A stretch of DNA of 11,344 nucleotides. Origin: Tepidisphaeraceae bacterium. GTDB lineage: Bacteria > Planctomycetota > Phycisphaerae > Tepidisphaerales > Tepidisphaeraceae. The translations under genes were made by a program, and so were the position numbers. Shown one piece after another: positions 1 through 7,249 of the stretch. Under the pieces are notes generated by a model. It saw only the letters and a program-made list of their open reading frames with translations, searched no databases and was not told the origin of the DNA. Position 1 is the stretch's first letter. Every line of letters begins with the position of its first letter. The stretch lies in the NCBI GenBank assembly GCA_025450555.1, contig JANWHF010000055.1, positions 1 to 11,344 of the forward strand. The letters are read 5' to 3'.

Positions 1-851
1 CCGGAGAAACAACCGACGACACCGCCATGGCCGCATGCATCGCCCGGTCTTTCATCCGACGGCGCGGCTTCGATGGAGCCGATCTGTCCAAAGAGTTTCT
101 GCAATGGCTTCGTTCGCGCCCGCGCGACGTCGGCAACACCATCCGCCGAACGCTGGAAGCTATGGGCGAAGGAACGCCCTGGCAGGAAGCGGCGCTGAAT
201 GACTATCGGCTCAATCCCACCGGCGCTGCCAACGGAAGCCTCATGCGCAATGGCATTGTTCCCGCGCTGGCCGACTCGTTGGAAGAAGCATTTTCAATTT
301 CGCTTCAGCAGGGGATTTTGACCCATTACGCGCCGCTGCCGGTGCTCTGCTGCTGCGCCCAGACTTTCTTGATCTGGGAACTGCTCGAATCGCACGACCC
401 CTTCACAGGCGACTGGATCCAGGGATTCCTCCGCCACTTCGAAGACTTCCTTGCCAATAGCGATGACCCGATCGTTTCGAGCTGGCGACAAAATACGGCC
501 GATGATTTTCGCGAGTCCGCCAACAGCTTCGCACGCAGCGATTTCAACGCGATGCGCGTCGATCCTTACGCGATGTCCATCGCTGGCCACGATGGTTACT
601 GTTTAACGACGCTGCAGATTGCCGTCTGGGCGGCGCAGTGGTCGCAAAGTGACGCGCCATTCCCGACGCCCAAGGGCTTTCCATCCGATCATTTCGCCCG
701 AGCGACAGGAGCAAGCTTTCTACCGGCCGTGGTGATGATCGGGCACGATGCGGATACGTATGGCGCCGTCGCGGGACCTCTGATCGCGGCGGTACATGGA
801 CATGTTCCGTCCGAATTCAAAGTTGGTCTAAAAATGCCCGCGCTCCAGTGA
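1..851 (+). CDS. ADP-ribosylglycohydrolase (DraG-like) family protein, 5' partial
   Basis: Predicted hydrolase of the DraG/ARH family, whose members use two Mg or Mn ions to remove ADP-ribose from proteins or small molecules. The reading frame is open to the left edge, so the true start lies outside the window. The ATG at 27 is internal, because the in-frame residues before it read GETTDDTAMAACIARS, which is the family's TDDT metal-binding segment (codons 12-23). Further along come NGSLMRNG (about 222-245) and the C-terminal metal motif DADTYGAVAG (DADT codons 748-759). All the metal-binding motifs visible here look intact, which argues for a working enzyme. The protein ends soon after the last motif (PSEFKVGLKMPALQ), a little shorter than many relatives. 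The substrate cannot be told from sequence, and no ADP-ribosyltransferase partner is visible. The family call is firm; the function is inferred from the family. Confidence 0.9.
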   Translation, partial: GETTDDTAMAACIARSFIRRRGFDGADLSKEFLQWLRSRPRDVGNTIRRTLEAMGEGTPWQEAALNDYRLNPTGAANGSLMRNGIVPALADSLEEAFSISLQQGILTHYAPLPVLCCCAQTFLIWELLESHDPFTGDWIQGFLRHFEDFLANSDDPIVSSWRQNTADDFRESANSFARSDFNAMRVDPYAMSIAGHDGYCLTTLQIAVWAAQWSQSDAPFPTPKGFPSDHFARATGASFLPAVVMIGHDADTYGAVAGPLIAAVHGHVPSEFKVGLKMPALQ

Positions 852-892
852 CGCGTGTACGTTTGAGCGGGCATTTCCCATCCGCGCCGTCC

Positions 893-1029
893 GACGCGCC
901 CCGCAGGCGGGGCGGCTAAAGGTGGGGTGTACACGAGGTTCGACCGCAGGCGCGTGTCGCGCATCTAAACGAATCGTCGATGCCCCGCATCGTCCTGATT
1001 CCTTTAGCCGCCCTTTTGTGGGGCGCGTC
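893..1029. repeat. Inverted repeat pair with REP-like arms between two genes
   Basis: The arms at 893-922 and 1001-1029 are near-exact reverse complements. The outer 10 bp (GACGCGCCCC / GGGGCGCGTC) and the inner 12-13 bp (GGCGGCTAAAGG / CCTTTAGCCGCC) match, with a short variable centre between them. Each arm can also fold alone: the left contains CGCCCCGC-AG-GCGGGGCG, and the right a CGCCC...GGGCG hairpin. About 78 bp lie between the arms. The arrangement resembles two REP-type hairpins in opposite orientation. It lies between the 3' ends of the DraG-like gene (+) and the alpha/beta hydrolase gene (-), so it could also act as a two-way transcription terminator. Function is inferred. Confidence 0.6.
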
Positions 1030-1087
1030 CAGCGGCGCGGAAGCAGAAACAACACCGATCGACGGTGAACGAGGGATCAACCTGTCC

Positions 1088-1864
1088 TTAAACCGTTTCG
1101 ATGAGAAACCTCTCCACCTCTCCCACCAGCAAATCCGGACATGAATAATTCGTCCCATGCGCACACCCCGGCAACACCACCAGTCGCCCCCGGGGCAGTA
1201 GGGAAGCAACATGAGCCGCCCAACTCACCGGAACGATCGGATCGCGCTGACCGGCAACGACCAGCGTAGGAACATCAACCGCGGGCAGCTTCTGCTCGAT
1301 TCGATCCTCCAGCGCATGATGTAACGTCGCCAGCACGCGCGGAATCCCGACCTCCAGATAATCGCTCAGCGCCAGCAGATTGAGCGAAAACTTTTCTCGC
1401 GGTGCATCGGCAATCACCCGTGCAATCTGCGTGAGCGAACTTCGTGCTCGGGCATCGATCGTCGGCGAAGAAAGAATGAGCCGGTCAACAGATTGAGGAT
1501 ACCGCACGGCCAGATCCACGATCACCTGACACCCCAGCGAATTGCCCAGAAGCGTCGCGTGCTCCAAACCGTTCTGGTTCATCCAACCAGCGAGCGCATC
1601 AGCCATCCGCTCGATATTCAATGCATGTCGAGGCTTCTGACTTCGTCCAAACCCGGGCAGATCGGGCGCGAAGACGCAATACTGCCGCGCCAACCGCACC
1701 AGCGTCGGCAGCATGTATCGGCTGGAAATGCCCAGGCCATGCACGAGGATAATCCGCCGCGCCGGCGCCGGCGCATAGGCCGCGCGGGCATACATCTGAA
1801 GGCCGCCGACGGTCGTCCACAGATCGGTGAGCAAGCGGCTGGGATCATAAGCGATCGCAGTCAA
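1088..1864 (-). CDS. Alpha/beta-fold hydrolase
   Basis: A 258-residue, single-domain, probably cytoplasmic alpha/beta hydrolase of the COG0596 type. Visible landmarks are the oxyanion-hole motif HGLG (42-45), the strand/turn APDLPGFGRS (66-75), the nucleophile elbow GNSLG with Ser109, the acid Asp208 in GQRDPIVP, and His236 in GCAHGTNY. The Ser-Asp-His triad is complete and correctly spaced, and the length is normal for the family. A cap region lies at about 135-195. The start is TTG at 1864: an in-frame TAA lies about 60 bp upstream with no ATG or GTG in between, and the next Met (24) would remove the first beta strand. No strong ribosome-binding site is seen. The substrate could be an ester, lactone or C-C bond (MhpC/BphD-like); sequence does not decide. 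Confidence 0.88.
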   Translation of the reverse strand: MTAIAYDPSRLLTDLWTTVGGLQMYARAAYAPAPARRIILVHGLGISSRYMLPTLVRLARQYCVFAPDLPGFGRSQKPRHALNIERMADALAGWMNQNGLEHATLLGNSLGCQVIVDLAVRYPQSVDRLILSSPTIDARARSSLTQIARVIADAPREKFSLNLLALSDYLEVGIPRVLATLHHALEDRIEQKLPAVDVPTLVVAGQRDPIVPVSWAAHVASLLPRGRLVVLPGCAHGTNYSCPDLLVGEVERFLIETV

Positions 1865-1927
1865 ACGCGCCGACCCGCAAAGCGCCGGGAGATTTCCTGG
1901 CGCGACATGATCGTGAGACGCGCTTTA

Positions 1928-1975
1928 CTCCCTCCTCCAGCGTACCCGCTGGGGGAGGGCCGGGGAGGGGTGGCA
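1928..1975 (+). repeat. GC-rich dispersed repeat, copy 1
   Basis: A GC-rich palindromic unit (CTCC...AGCGTACCCGCTGGGGGAGGG...) containing the 20-mer GGGGGAGGGCCGGGGAGGGG at 1951-1970. The same 20-mer occurs exactly at 9916-9935 in another intergenic region, and an inverted, diverged copy lies at 1993-2038. A copy shared between non-coding regions about 8 kb apart indicates a dispersed element family rather than chance GC richness. Confidence 0.7.
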
Positions 1976-1992
1976 GTTTTGCGCTCGAGCAG

Positions 1993-2038
1993 GAGACCCC
2001 CACCCTGCCCTCCCCCGGCGCGTACGCCGAGGGAGGCA
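1993..2038 (-). repeat. GC-rich dispersed repeat, copy 2 (inverted)
   Basis: On the minus strand this reads TGCCTCCCTCGGCGTACGCG followed by CCGGGGGAGGGCAGGG, aligning with copy 1 from the CTCC end through the GGGGGAGGG core. Copies 1 and 2 face each other across about 20 bp, so a transcript through the region could form a long GC-rich stem. Confidence 0.6.
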
Positions 2039-2260
2039 CAGCGTCGAAGCTCAAGCGAAGGTCGTCGAAAAAACGGATCGGCTGTTGCCTGGGATGCGCG
2101 TCAAGGTTTACCTTGATTCGGCTCGACCGAACGACGGGAAACCCGAGACGCGCAATCGCTGAATTGAAGACAGCGGATTAATTTACACGGTCCCACCCAA
2201 GTGGCGAAGGTGCGATCGTCCATCCAACACATTGCCTGACCGCACGTTTTAAAAGAGTAA

Positions 2261-2335
2261 TCGGGGCGACAGGATTCGAACCTGCGACCTTCGGCTCCCA
2301 AAACCGACGCTCTAGCCAAGCTGAGCTACGCCCCG
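2261..2335 (-). tRNA. tRNA-Pro (anticodon UGG)
   Basis: Read on the minus strand, this 75-nt gene folds as a full cloverleaf. The acceptor stem CGGGGCG (2335-2329) pairs perfectly with CGCCCCG (2268-2262), and the discriminator base is A (2261). The D arm contains AGCTCAG. The anticodon stem TCGGT/GCCGA holds the loop TTTGGGA, giving anticodon TGG, which reads CCN proline codons. The T arm is GCAGG-TTCGAAT-CCTGT. The 3' CCA is not encoded (TTA follows the discriminator), so CCA must be added by the nucleotidyltransferase. A short T run, CTTTT, lies just downstream. Confidence 0.96.
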
Positions 2336-2347
2336 GCGCGATGTGTC

Positions 2348-2377
2348 ATTTTTCGTCCGTCTGCCGATGATTGTCAA
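2348..2377 (-). promoter_or_regulatory. Sigma70-type promoter of tRNA-Pro
   Basis: On the minus strand a perfect -35 box TTGACA (2377-2372) is followed after 18 bp by AAAAAT (2353-2348), a 4/6 match to the -10 consensus. The start of transcription would fall near 2340, about 5 nt before the mature tRNA 5' end at 2335. The position relative to the tRNA supports the call; the -10 box alone is weak. Confidence 0.55.
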
Positions 2378-2620
2378 CTGGGTGCGGTTCAACCCTTCAG
2401 AAACTGGAGTGCCGAGCGTACTTATAGAGCCGCGCACGCAGTAGCGGATTTGGGCCGCAACGTGCAGCACCCGATCCCCTCACTGCATGCGCGGTCGCCC
2501 CCGATCGTAGCGTTTGTTGGAGTCAGCTTGTATTGTCCATCGCGGGCACGTTGCCCAGGATGAAATCGAGCGGCCGCACACAGCCAGCTTGAGAATGGAT
2601 CACTGCGCCGGTTGCCGGGT

Positions 2621-4270
2621 ATGGTTCGTCATCGCGATTTGCAAGCTCGCTCCGATCCGAAGCGGTCCAATGCGCGCCAAACGCCGCAACCTGCGTCGGG
2701 GATCGAGCGATTTTTACCGGCATTGCTGATCCTCATCGTCCTGGGCGTCTACGCGCTGGCGATGGGCGCGGAGTTCATCGGGTGGGACGATCCGACCAAT
2801 GTGCCCGACAATCCAGTTTTGAAATTATCGGGGACGCAGGCGATCGCCCATTTTTGGAGCCAGCCTTACGACAAGCTTTACATCCCCGTCACCTACACCG
2901 TCTGGACGATTCTGGCGGCGGTGGGGACGGTCAGCACGCCTTCGGGCGGCGTGGAATTCAATCCCTTTATTTTCCATGCAGCCAATGTGATTTTGCATGC
3001 GCTGGCGACCGTGCTGGTTTACCAGATCCTTCAGCTGCGGCTGCGAAATGTCTGGGCCTGCGCGGCAGGGGCGCTGCTCTTTGCGGTGCATCCGGTGCAG
3101 GTGGAAACCGTCGCATGGGTCACGGCAATGAAGGATGTGCTCAGCGGGACATTGTCCCTGAGCGCCATCTGGCTGTTTTTGTTGAGCGTTCACTGGGTGG
3201 ATGCATCGAACGAAGTCCGGAATTTAGATCCGGATCGCGCGTCGCATGGCCCTATTCGATGGGGGATGTACATCCTATCGCTTTTACTATTTTCGCTTTC
3301 CTTGCTGGCCAAGCCCTCCGCCGTCGCGGCAATTCCGATCCTTTTGATTCTCTATTGGCTAGGCTCTGATCGTCGGTGGAAGCTTGTGGGAGCGCTGCTT
3401 GTCCCCTGGCTCGTGCTGGGACTGGTGGATGTGTTGGTCACGCACGCGGTGCAACCGATCGCGGCACCCGCCGATGGTGGACGATGGTGGCTTCGGCCGC
3501 TGATTGCCGGCGATGCCCTCGCGTTTTATCTGTACAAACTCTTCATCCCCATCCGGCTTGGGCTGTTCTACGGTCGAACGCCATCGGCGATTATCGAAAA
3601 CGGAGCGATCTGGTTCACCTGGATTGTGCCGGTGCTGGTGCTTGGAGCAATCGCCTGGCTCGGAAGAAAATCCCGATGGCCAGCCGCGGCGGCACTGCTG
3701 TTTATTGCCGGAGTACTGCCCGTGCTTGGATTGGTACCATTCACTTTCCAGGCCTATTCGACAGTGGCTGACCATTATCTGTACCTGTCGATGCTCGGGC
3801 CCGCTCTCGCGCTCGCGATGATTCTTTCCATTGCTGGAATGGTTCGAACCAAGGCAGCGATCATCCGTTGGGGCACAGGCGTCGTGCTCCTGATCCTCGC
3901 AGGTCTCACCGTCGCGCAGACACGTTACTGGCACGACAGCATCGCTTTGTTTACCCATGCCTACGCAGTCAATCCGCACAGCGGCGAGGCCGCGATTCTC
4001 CTTGCCGGGCAGTACAATTCCGCTGGCGACGTGTCGGACGCCTTGCTCTGGGTCGATCGCGCGGCTCCCTACGTTCCGAAAAACAACGGCTCTGAATCGG
4101 TCCTTCACAGCACGCGCGCCAGCGCGCTGCTCAATGCCCATCGCTACAACGAAGCCGAGCGCGAGCTGAAAACGGCGATTCAACTGGACTCGTCCAATCA
4201 ACTGGCGCGCTATAACCTCGATGTGCTTCGAGAAAAGAAATCGCGAGGTACGCTAGGACCCAGTCGCTAA
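2621..4270 (+). CDS. Multi-pass membrane protein with TPR-like tail, TMTC/GT-C glycosyltransferase-like
   Basis: A 549-residue inner-membrane protein with about ten or more hydrophobic segments, the first at about 32-49, and a soluble C-terminal tail from about 440. The first periplasmic loop carries FIGWDD (Asp56-Asp57). Later motifs are FHAANVILH (118-126), HPVQVETVAW with AMKD (157-171), LLAKPSAVAAIP (229-239) and ADHYLYLS (383-390). This pattern, with an acidic pair after the first membrane helix, resembles TMTC-type proteins and other GT-C glycosyltransferases that use polyprenyl-linked sugars. That activity is inferred from resemblance. The tail (about 453-537) holds one or two degenerate TPR units, far fewer than typical TMTC proteins. 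ATG at 2621 is preferred; TTG at 2612 would add three residues, and neither has a strong ribosome-binding site. The gene stands alone, converging on the BRO-like gene with a 25-bp gap. Confidence 0.8.
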   Translation: MVRHRDLQARSDPKRSNARQTPQPASGIERFLPALLILIVLGVYALAMGAEFIGWDDPTNVPDNPVLKLSGTQAIAHFWSQPYDKLYIPVTYTVWTILAAVGTVSTPSGGVEFNPFIFHAANVILHALATVLVYQILQLRLRNVWACAAGALLFAVHPVQVETVAWVTAMKDVLSGTLSLSAIWLFLLSVHWVDASNEVRNLDPDRASHGPIRWGMYILSLLLFSLSLLAKPSAVAAIPILLILYWLGSDRRWKLVGALLVPWLVLGLVDVLVTHAVQPIAAPADGGRWWLRPLIAGDALAFYLYKLFIPIRLGLFYGRTPSAIIENGAIWFTWIVPVLVLGAIAWLGRKSRWPAAAALLFIAGVLPVLGLVPFTFQAYSTVADHYLYLSMLGPALALAMILSIAGMVRTKAAIIRWGTGVVLLILAGLTVAQTRYWHDSIALFTHAYAVNPHSGEAAILLAGQYNSAGDVSDALLWVDRAAPYVPKNNGSESVLHSTRASALLNAHRYNEAERELKTAIQLDSSNQLARYNLDVLREKKSRGTLGPSR

Positions 4271-4295
4271 TGTCCGGCAGGGGAATCGGTGTTTT

Positions 4296-5057
4296 TCACG
4301 CTGCCTCGGGTCTTTGGACCACCGCTTCCATGATCTGATGCCGTGTCTGCGCGATGATGCGCCCCGCATCCTGAACATCCCGCTTCAGGATCTCCATGTC
4401 GGTGCTGTTGCTCTGCCGATGCAGCGAAGCCGCGGTCGTCTCCGCGAGGCTCAGCAGCGACAGCTCCAGATCGGTTAAATGATCGCGCAGGTTGCGGACG
4501 TATCCTTTTGATGCGCGAAATGCATTGACATCCATACCGAAGGTGGATTCCATCAGCGCGTTGGTCAGCAGGCGGAATTGCTCGCTGTCCTTGATGCCGC
4601 GCTTGTACCATTCGCCGACGATTTCATGCCGGGCGCTGATCGACCGCAATCGCTGATCGATCCAGCTTCGCATCCGCCCCTGCGCGAGATAACCATGACG
4701 CAGTCGCCCAATCGCCAGTTCCGGATCGGCCTCTTCTTCAAGATGTCGCGCGGCAACGTCGGTCATCCAATTGCGAAGTTTCTCCGCTTTCGATGAATCA
4801 ATCGCCAGGATCAAGCGCATCACGCCGCGCAGATCCAGCATCTCCTGAGGCTCATCGCCCAGATCCGCCAGCACGCATGATCTGGATAGCCCCGGTTCCG
4901 CCTGCTTCAGCTCATCCCACTCCGCGTGGGCATCCGCACAATCAGCCAGCAGCGCCACCAGATCGACCGGCGAGTAAACCTCTCGGCCCTCGATCACCTG
5001 TGACCGCACCCGGTCATCTTCCAGCAAATGATGGATCAAATTTCTTGCTGTCTTCAC
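4296..5057 (-). CDS. BRO-N (phage antirepressor-like) family protein
   Basis: A 253-residue soluble protein. The N-terminal half (about 15-110) fits a divergent BRO-N domain, with YSPVDLVALLAD in place of the usual WF-V-DV-LL motif and AEKLRNWMTDVA before the acidic EEEADPELAI. The C-terminal half matches the long conserved extension of bacterial BRO-N proteins: DPELAI...GRMRSWIDQRLRSI (111-140), EIVGEWYKRGIKDSEQFRLL (145-164), LTNALMESTFGM (164-175), and KGYVRNLRDHLTDLELSLL (184-202). BRO-N proteins are known as viral or phage DNA-binding proteins and antirepressors; many chromosomal ones have no known role. The start is GTG at 5057, supported by GGAG seven bases upstream (AGCGGAG-TAATATC-GTG). 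No phage genes lie nearby, so it may be a domesticated regulator. DinD-like proteins are a related alternative. Confidence 0.75.
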   Translation of the reverse strand: MKTARNLIHHLLEDDRVRSQVIEGREVYSPVDLVALLADCADAHAEWDELKQAEPGLSRSCVLADLGDEPQEMLDLRGVMRLILAIDSSKAEKLRNWMTDVAARHLEEEADPELAIGRLRHGYLAQGRMRSWIDQRLRSISARHEIVGEWYKRGIKDSEQFRLLTNALMESTFGMDVNAFRASKGYVRNLRDHLTDLELSLLSLAETTAASLHRQSNSTDMEILKRDVQDAGRIIAQTRHQIMEAVVQRPEAA

Positions 5058-5167
5058 GATATTACTCCGCTACTTCCAGCAATTACTACGAATTTGTCCG
5101 GGAAACGTTCGGTTCGAGAAAACAGAAAAACGGGAAAGAGGAAAAGGGAGAAGGAATGATCACACCC

Positions 5168-5188
5168 CGCCCCCGCGGCGTGGGGGCG
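5168..5188. repeat. GC-rich hairpin
   Basis: CGCCCCC (5168-5174) and GGGGGCG (5182-5188) form a perfect 7-bp stem around a 7-nt loop. No T run follows on either strand, so it is not a standard intrinsic terminator. Function unknown. Confidence 0.45.
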
Positions 5189-5305
5189 CTCCACGTCCTG
5201 CGGAAATGGGCGCGAAGAAACTCTGGTTCTGGCCCTTATGGAAGTGGCCCGAAGGGAGCTTGCGACTTTTTAGGATGTCGGGGGAGCGCCGCGGAATCTG
5301 ACTTA

Positions 5306-5319
5306 CGGAGAATTCTCCG
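5306..5319. promoter_or_regulatory. Candidate operator: 14-bp perfect palindrome
   Basis: CGGAGAATTCTCCG is a perfect 14-bp palindrome about 80 bp upstream of the acyl-CoA dehydrogenase start. Its size and symmetry suit a dimeric repressor such as a TetR-type regulator, which often controls fatty-acid genes. No regulator gene is in the window, and no match to a known consensus is claimed. Confidence 0.35.
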
Positions 5320-5398
5320 CGCTTCGAGACGACGCGGTTCCTACAATCGCCGGGGCGGTCGGTCATGAGCCTCGAGTTTTCGCAAGCGGACGGTGGCG

Positions 5399-7219
5399 AT
5401 GACACATGCCGGCCCAAGCGCCGAATCGAACGCCGCCGCGCTTCCGATTCCCGTCGGTGCCGAATCCATTTATCCGCAGGCTTTCTCCGCTGATGGCGCG
5501 GGTTTCTCTGCCGCCGCGGATGTCTATCTGCGTGAACCCAGTGCCGCCAGGCTGGCGCATTTCTTCCAGACCAAGTGCGTCGGCGCCATCAAGGAGGAAG
5601 ATCTTTCCGAGAAATGGTACGACGACTGGCTTGCCTATCAGGCGGCTCATCACCTTTATGCGTCGGTCCTGTCGCCTAAAGCGTACTCCGCCGCCGGGGG
5701 AGAATTGGATCTTCTGCGGCTCACGCGCTTTCTGGAAGTCTTCGCTTATTTCAGCCCCGCCCACGGATATAGCCTCCAGGTTTCGTTTCTCGGACTATTT
5801 TCCATCCTGATGGGATCCAACGCCACGCTCAAGCAGCAAGCGGTTGCATTGCTGGAGTCGGGAGGGTTGCTGGCGTTCGGCGTTTCGGAAAAAGATCACG
5901 GCTCAGACCTTCTGGGCAATGAATTCACGGTCCGGGAAGACAGTGGAGCAACGGGCCAGCTCATCGCCAACGGCTCGAAGTACTATATCGGCAACGCCAA
6001 TGTCGCTGGAATGATTTCCATCCTTGCGCGGAAGGTGGATGGTACCTCCGGCCGGGACAAGCGCAACCCGTTTGCCTTGATCGTCCTGAGGCCCCGGCAA
6101 TCGACCGGGTTTCGCAACGTACGGAAAATCCGCACATTGGGCATTCGCGCGGCATACGTAGGTGAACTTGAGGTGAAAGACCAGACGATCCCCGCCGGCG
6201 ACGTGGCCGCCGAGGGGCGGCAGGCCTGGGATGCGGTTTTTGGTACGGTGACGCTGGGTAAATTCTTCCTGGGCTTCGGGTCGATCGGCATGTGCGAGCA
6301 TGCCTTTGCCGAAGCCGTCGATCATCTTCGCACGCGCATCCTTTATGGCAAGCCCGTGATCGAGATGCCGCACATTCGATCGGCGGTGGCACAAGCCTAC
6401 GCGCGCCTGACGGCGATGAAACTCTTCGCGTACCGCGCGCTGGATTACGTCCATGCCGCCGCCGAGGCCGATCGGCGCTACCTGCTTTTCAACGCGGTAC
6501 AGAAGGCGCAGGTCAGTACCGACGGCCTGAAGGTGATGGCGCTGCTGTCCGATTGCCTGGGCGCCAAGGGATTTGAATCGGACACTTATTTCGAGATGGC
6601 GCTGCGCGACACCCAGCTGATTCCCCGGCTGGAAGGAAGTGCCCACATCAATCTCGCTCTGGCCACGCGGTTCATTCCACGCTACTTTGGCCGCTGCGAT
6701 CCCGGCCTGGCTGCTCCCCAATCGCTGGTGGGCGGGCAAATCGCATCGCGCGAAAACCCATATCTGATGCAAGCCCGCACCGGCTCAATCAATTCAATCG
6801 CCTTCCCAGGTTTTCTTCTGGCTTATCAGCCGCTGCTTTCCATCGCCAACGTGCGGACCTTCACGAAGCAGATCCTGGCCGCCCGGCGTTTCCTGGCCGG
6901 GGACAAATCAAAACCCGACCCCGGCGGGGGACAAGCCGCCGGCATTCATCATGGACAATGCCTGGCCGTTATCGCCTATGGCCAGCTTATCGCCGAGAAC
7001 TGCCTGCTCCTTGGCGTGGCGGCGCCGATGGTCGATGCCATCTTCCGCAATCTCGTCAACGACCTTTCCACATCGGCCCTCGCGCTGGCCGCCGAGACGA
7101 ACCTCGACATCTCAAGCCGCGCCGCGTTCCGCCGGGCGGTTGCCGTTCCCTGCGTCATCGATGTGGATTTTGTTGCGAATCTCATCAACAGCCAGCGGCC
7201 GCCGAAGGCGATGAGTTGA
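5399..7219 (+). CDS. Acyl-CoA dehydrogenase family protein with long C-terminal domain
   Basis: A 606-residue flavoprotein predicted to oxidise acyl-CoA thioesters to 2-enoyl-CoA and pass electrons to an acceptor. The dehydrogenase core shows AFGVSEKDHGSD (159-170), a variant of the family's A-x-TE-x-GSD flavin/substrate signature; GSKYYIGNANVAG (192-204); ELEVKDQTIPAGD (256-268); and a C-terminal helical domain with GSIGMCEHAF...RTRILYGKP (294-319). LEGSAHIN (411-418) corresponds to the YEGTxxI catalytic segment, placing the likely base at Glu412. About 190 further residues follow. Overall length and the position of the base recall VLCAD/ACAD9 rather than the approximately 380-residue short forms. 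No signal peptide is visible. ATG at 5399 is chosen over GTG at 5393 (two extra residues). It is alone on its strand, without ETF or thiolase partners, so the substrate is unknown. Confidence 0.88.
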   Translation: MTHAGPSAESNAAALPIPVGAESIYPQAFSADGAGFSAAADVYLREPSAARLAHFFQTKCVGAIKEEDLSEKWYDDWLAYQAAHHLYASVLSPKAYSAAGGELDLLRLTRFLEVFAYFSPAHGYSLQVSFLGLFSILMGSNATLKQQAVALLESGGLLAFGVSEKDHGSDLLGNEFTVREDSGATGQLIANGSKYYIGNANVAGMISILARKVDGTSGRDKRNPFALIVLRPRQSTGFRNVRKIRTLGIRAAYVGELEVKDQTIPAGDVAAEGRQAWDAVFGTVTLGKFFLGFGSIGMCEHAFAEAVDHLRTRILYGKPVIEMPHIRSAVAQAYARLTAMKLFAYRALDYVHAAAEADRRYLLFNAVQKAQVSTDGLKVMALLSDCLGAKGFESDTYFEMALRDTQLIPRLEGSAHINLALATRFIPRYFGRCDPGLAAPQSLVGGQIASRENPYLMQARTGSINSIAFPGFLLAYQPLLSIANVRTFTKQILAARRFLAGDKSKPDPGGGQAAGIHHGQCLAVIAYGQLIAENCLLLGVAAPMVDAIFRNLVNDLSTSALALAAETNLDISSRAAFRRAVAVPCVIDVDFVANLINSQRPPKAMS

Positions 7220-7249
7220 TCTGGCAAAGGATGCCGTGATCGCGGCAAG

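Larger units (their letters stand above)
5058..5398. other. Divergent intergenic region, no gene seen
   Basis: About 340 bp separate the divergently read BRO-like gene and the acyl-CoA dehydrogenase gene, so both promoters should lie here. It contains a purine-rich tract (about 5109-5159), a GC hairpin (5168-5188) and a perfect palindrome (5306-5319). I find no convincing ORF, no recognised RNA family, and no clear -35/-10 pair for either gene. Confidence 0.6.

Noticed and set aside
980..1144. Small plus-strand ORF of 54 codons whose start looks like a signal peptide (MPRIVLIPLAALLWGASSGA)
   Set aside because: Part of its hydrophobic stretch is simply the translated right arm of the inverted repeat at 1001-1029, it has no clear ribosome-binding site, and it overlaps the 3' end of the alpha/beta hydrolase gene on the other strand.
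1493..2116. Plus-strand ORF of 207 codons opposite the alpha/beta hydrolase
   Set aside because: It overlaps an enzyme with a complete catalytic triad, is rich in Arg/Pro as expected of GC-rich shadow frames, and its end runs through the GC-rich repeats.
3359..4201. Minus-strand ORF of 280 codons inside the membrane protein gene
   Set aside because: Low-complexity, charge-rich sequence with no domain pattern; the plus-strand frame has clear membrane helices and family motifs.
4296..5057. Prophage or phage remnant suggested by the BRO-like gene
   Set aside because: No integrase, structural, lysis or replication genes lie in the window, and the tRNA-Pro at 2261-2335 shows no duplicated 3' end that would mark an attachment site.
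5903..6772. Minus-strand ORF of 289 codons inside the acyl-CoA dehydrogenase gene
   Set aside because: The plus-strand frame carries the flavin and catalytic motifs; the antisense frame shows no recognisable motif.
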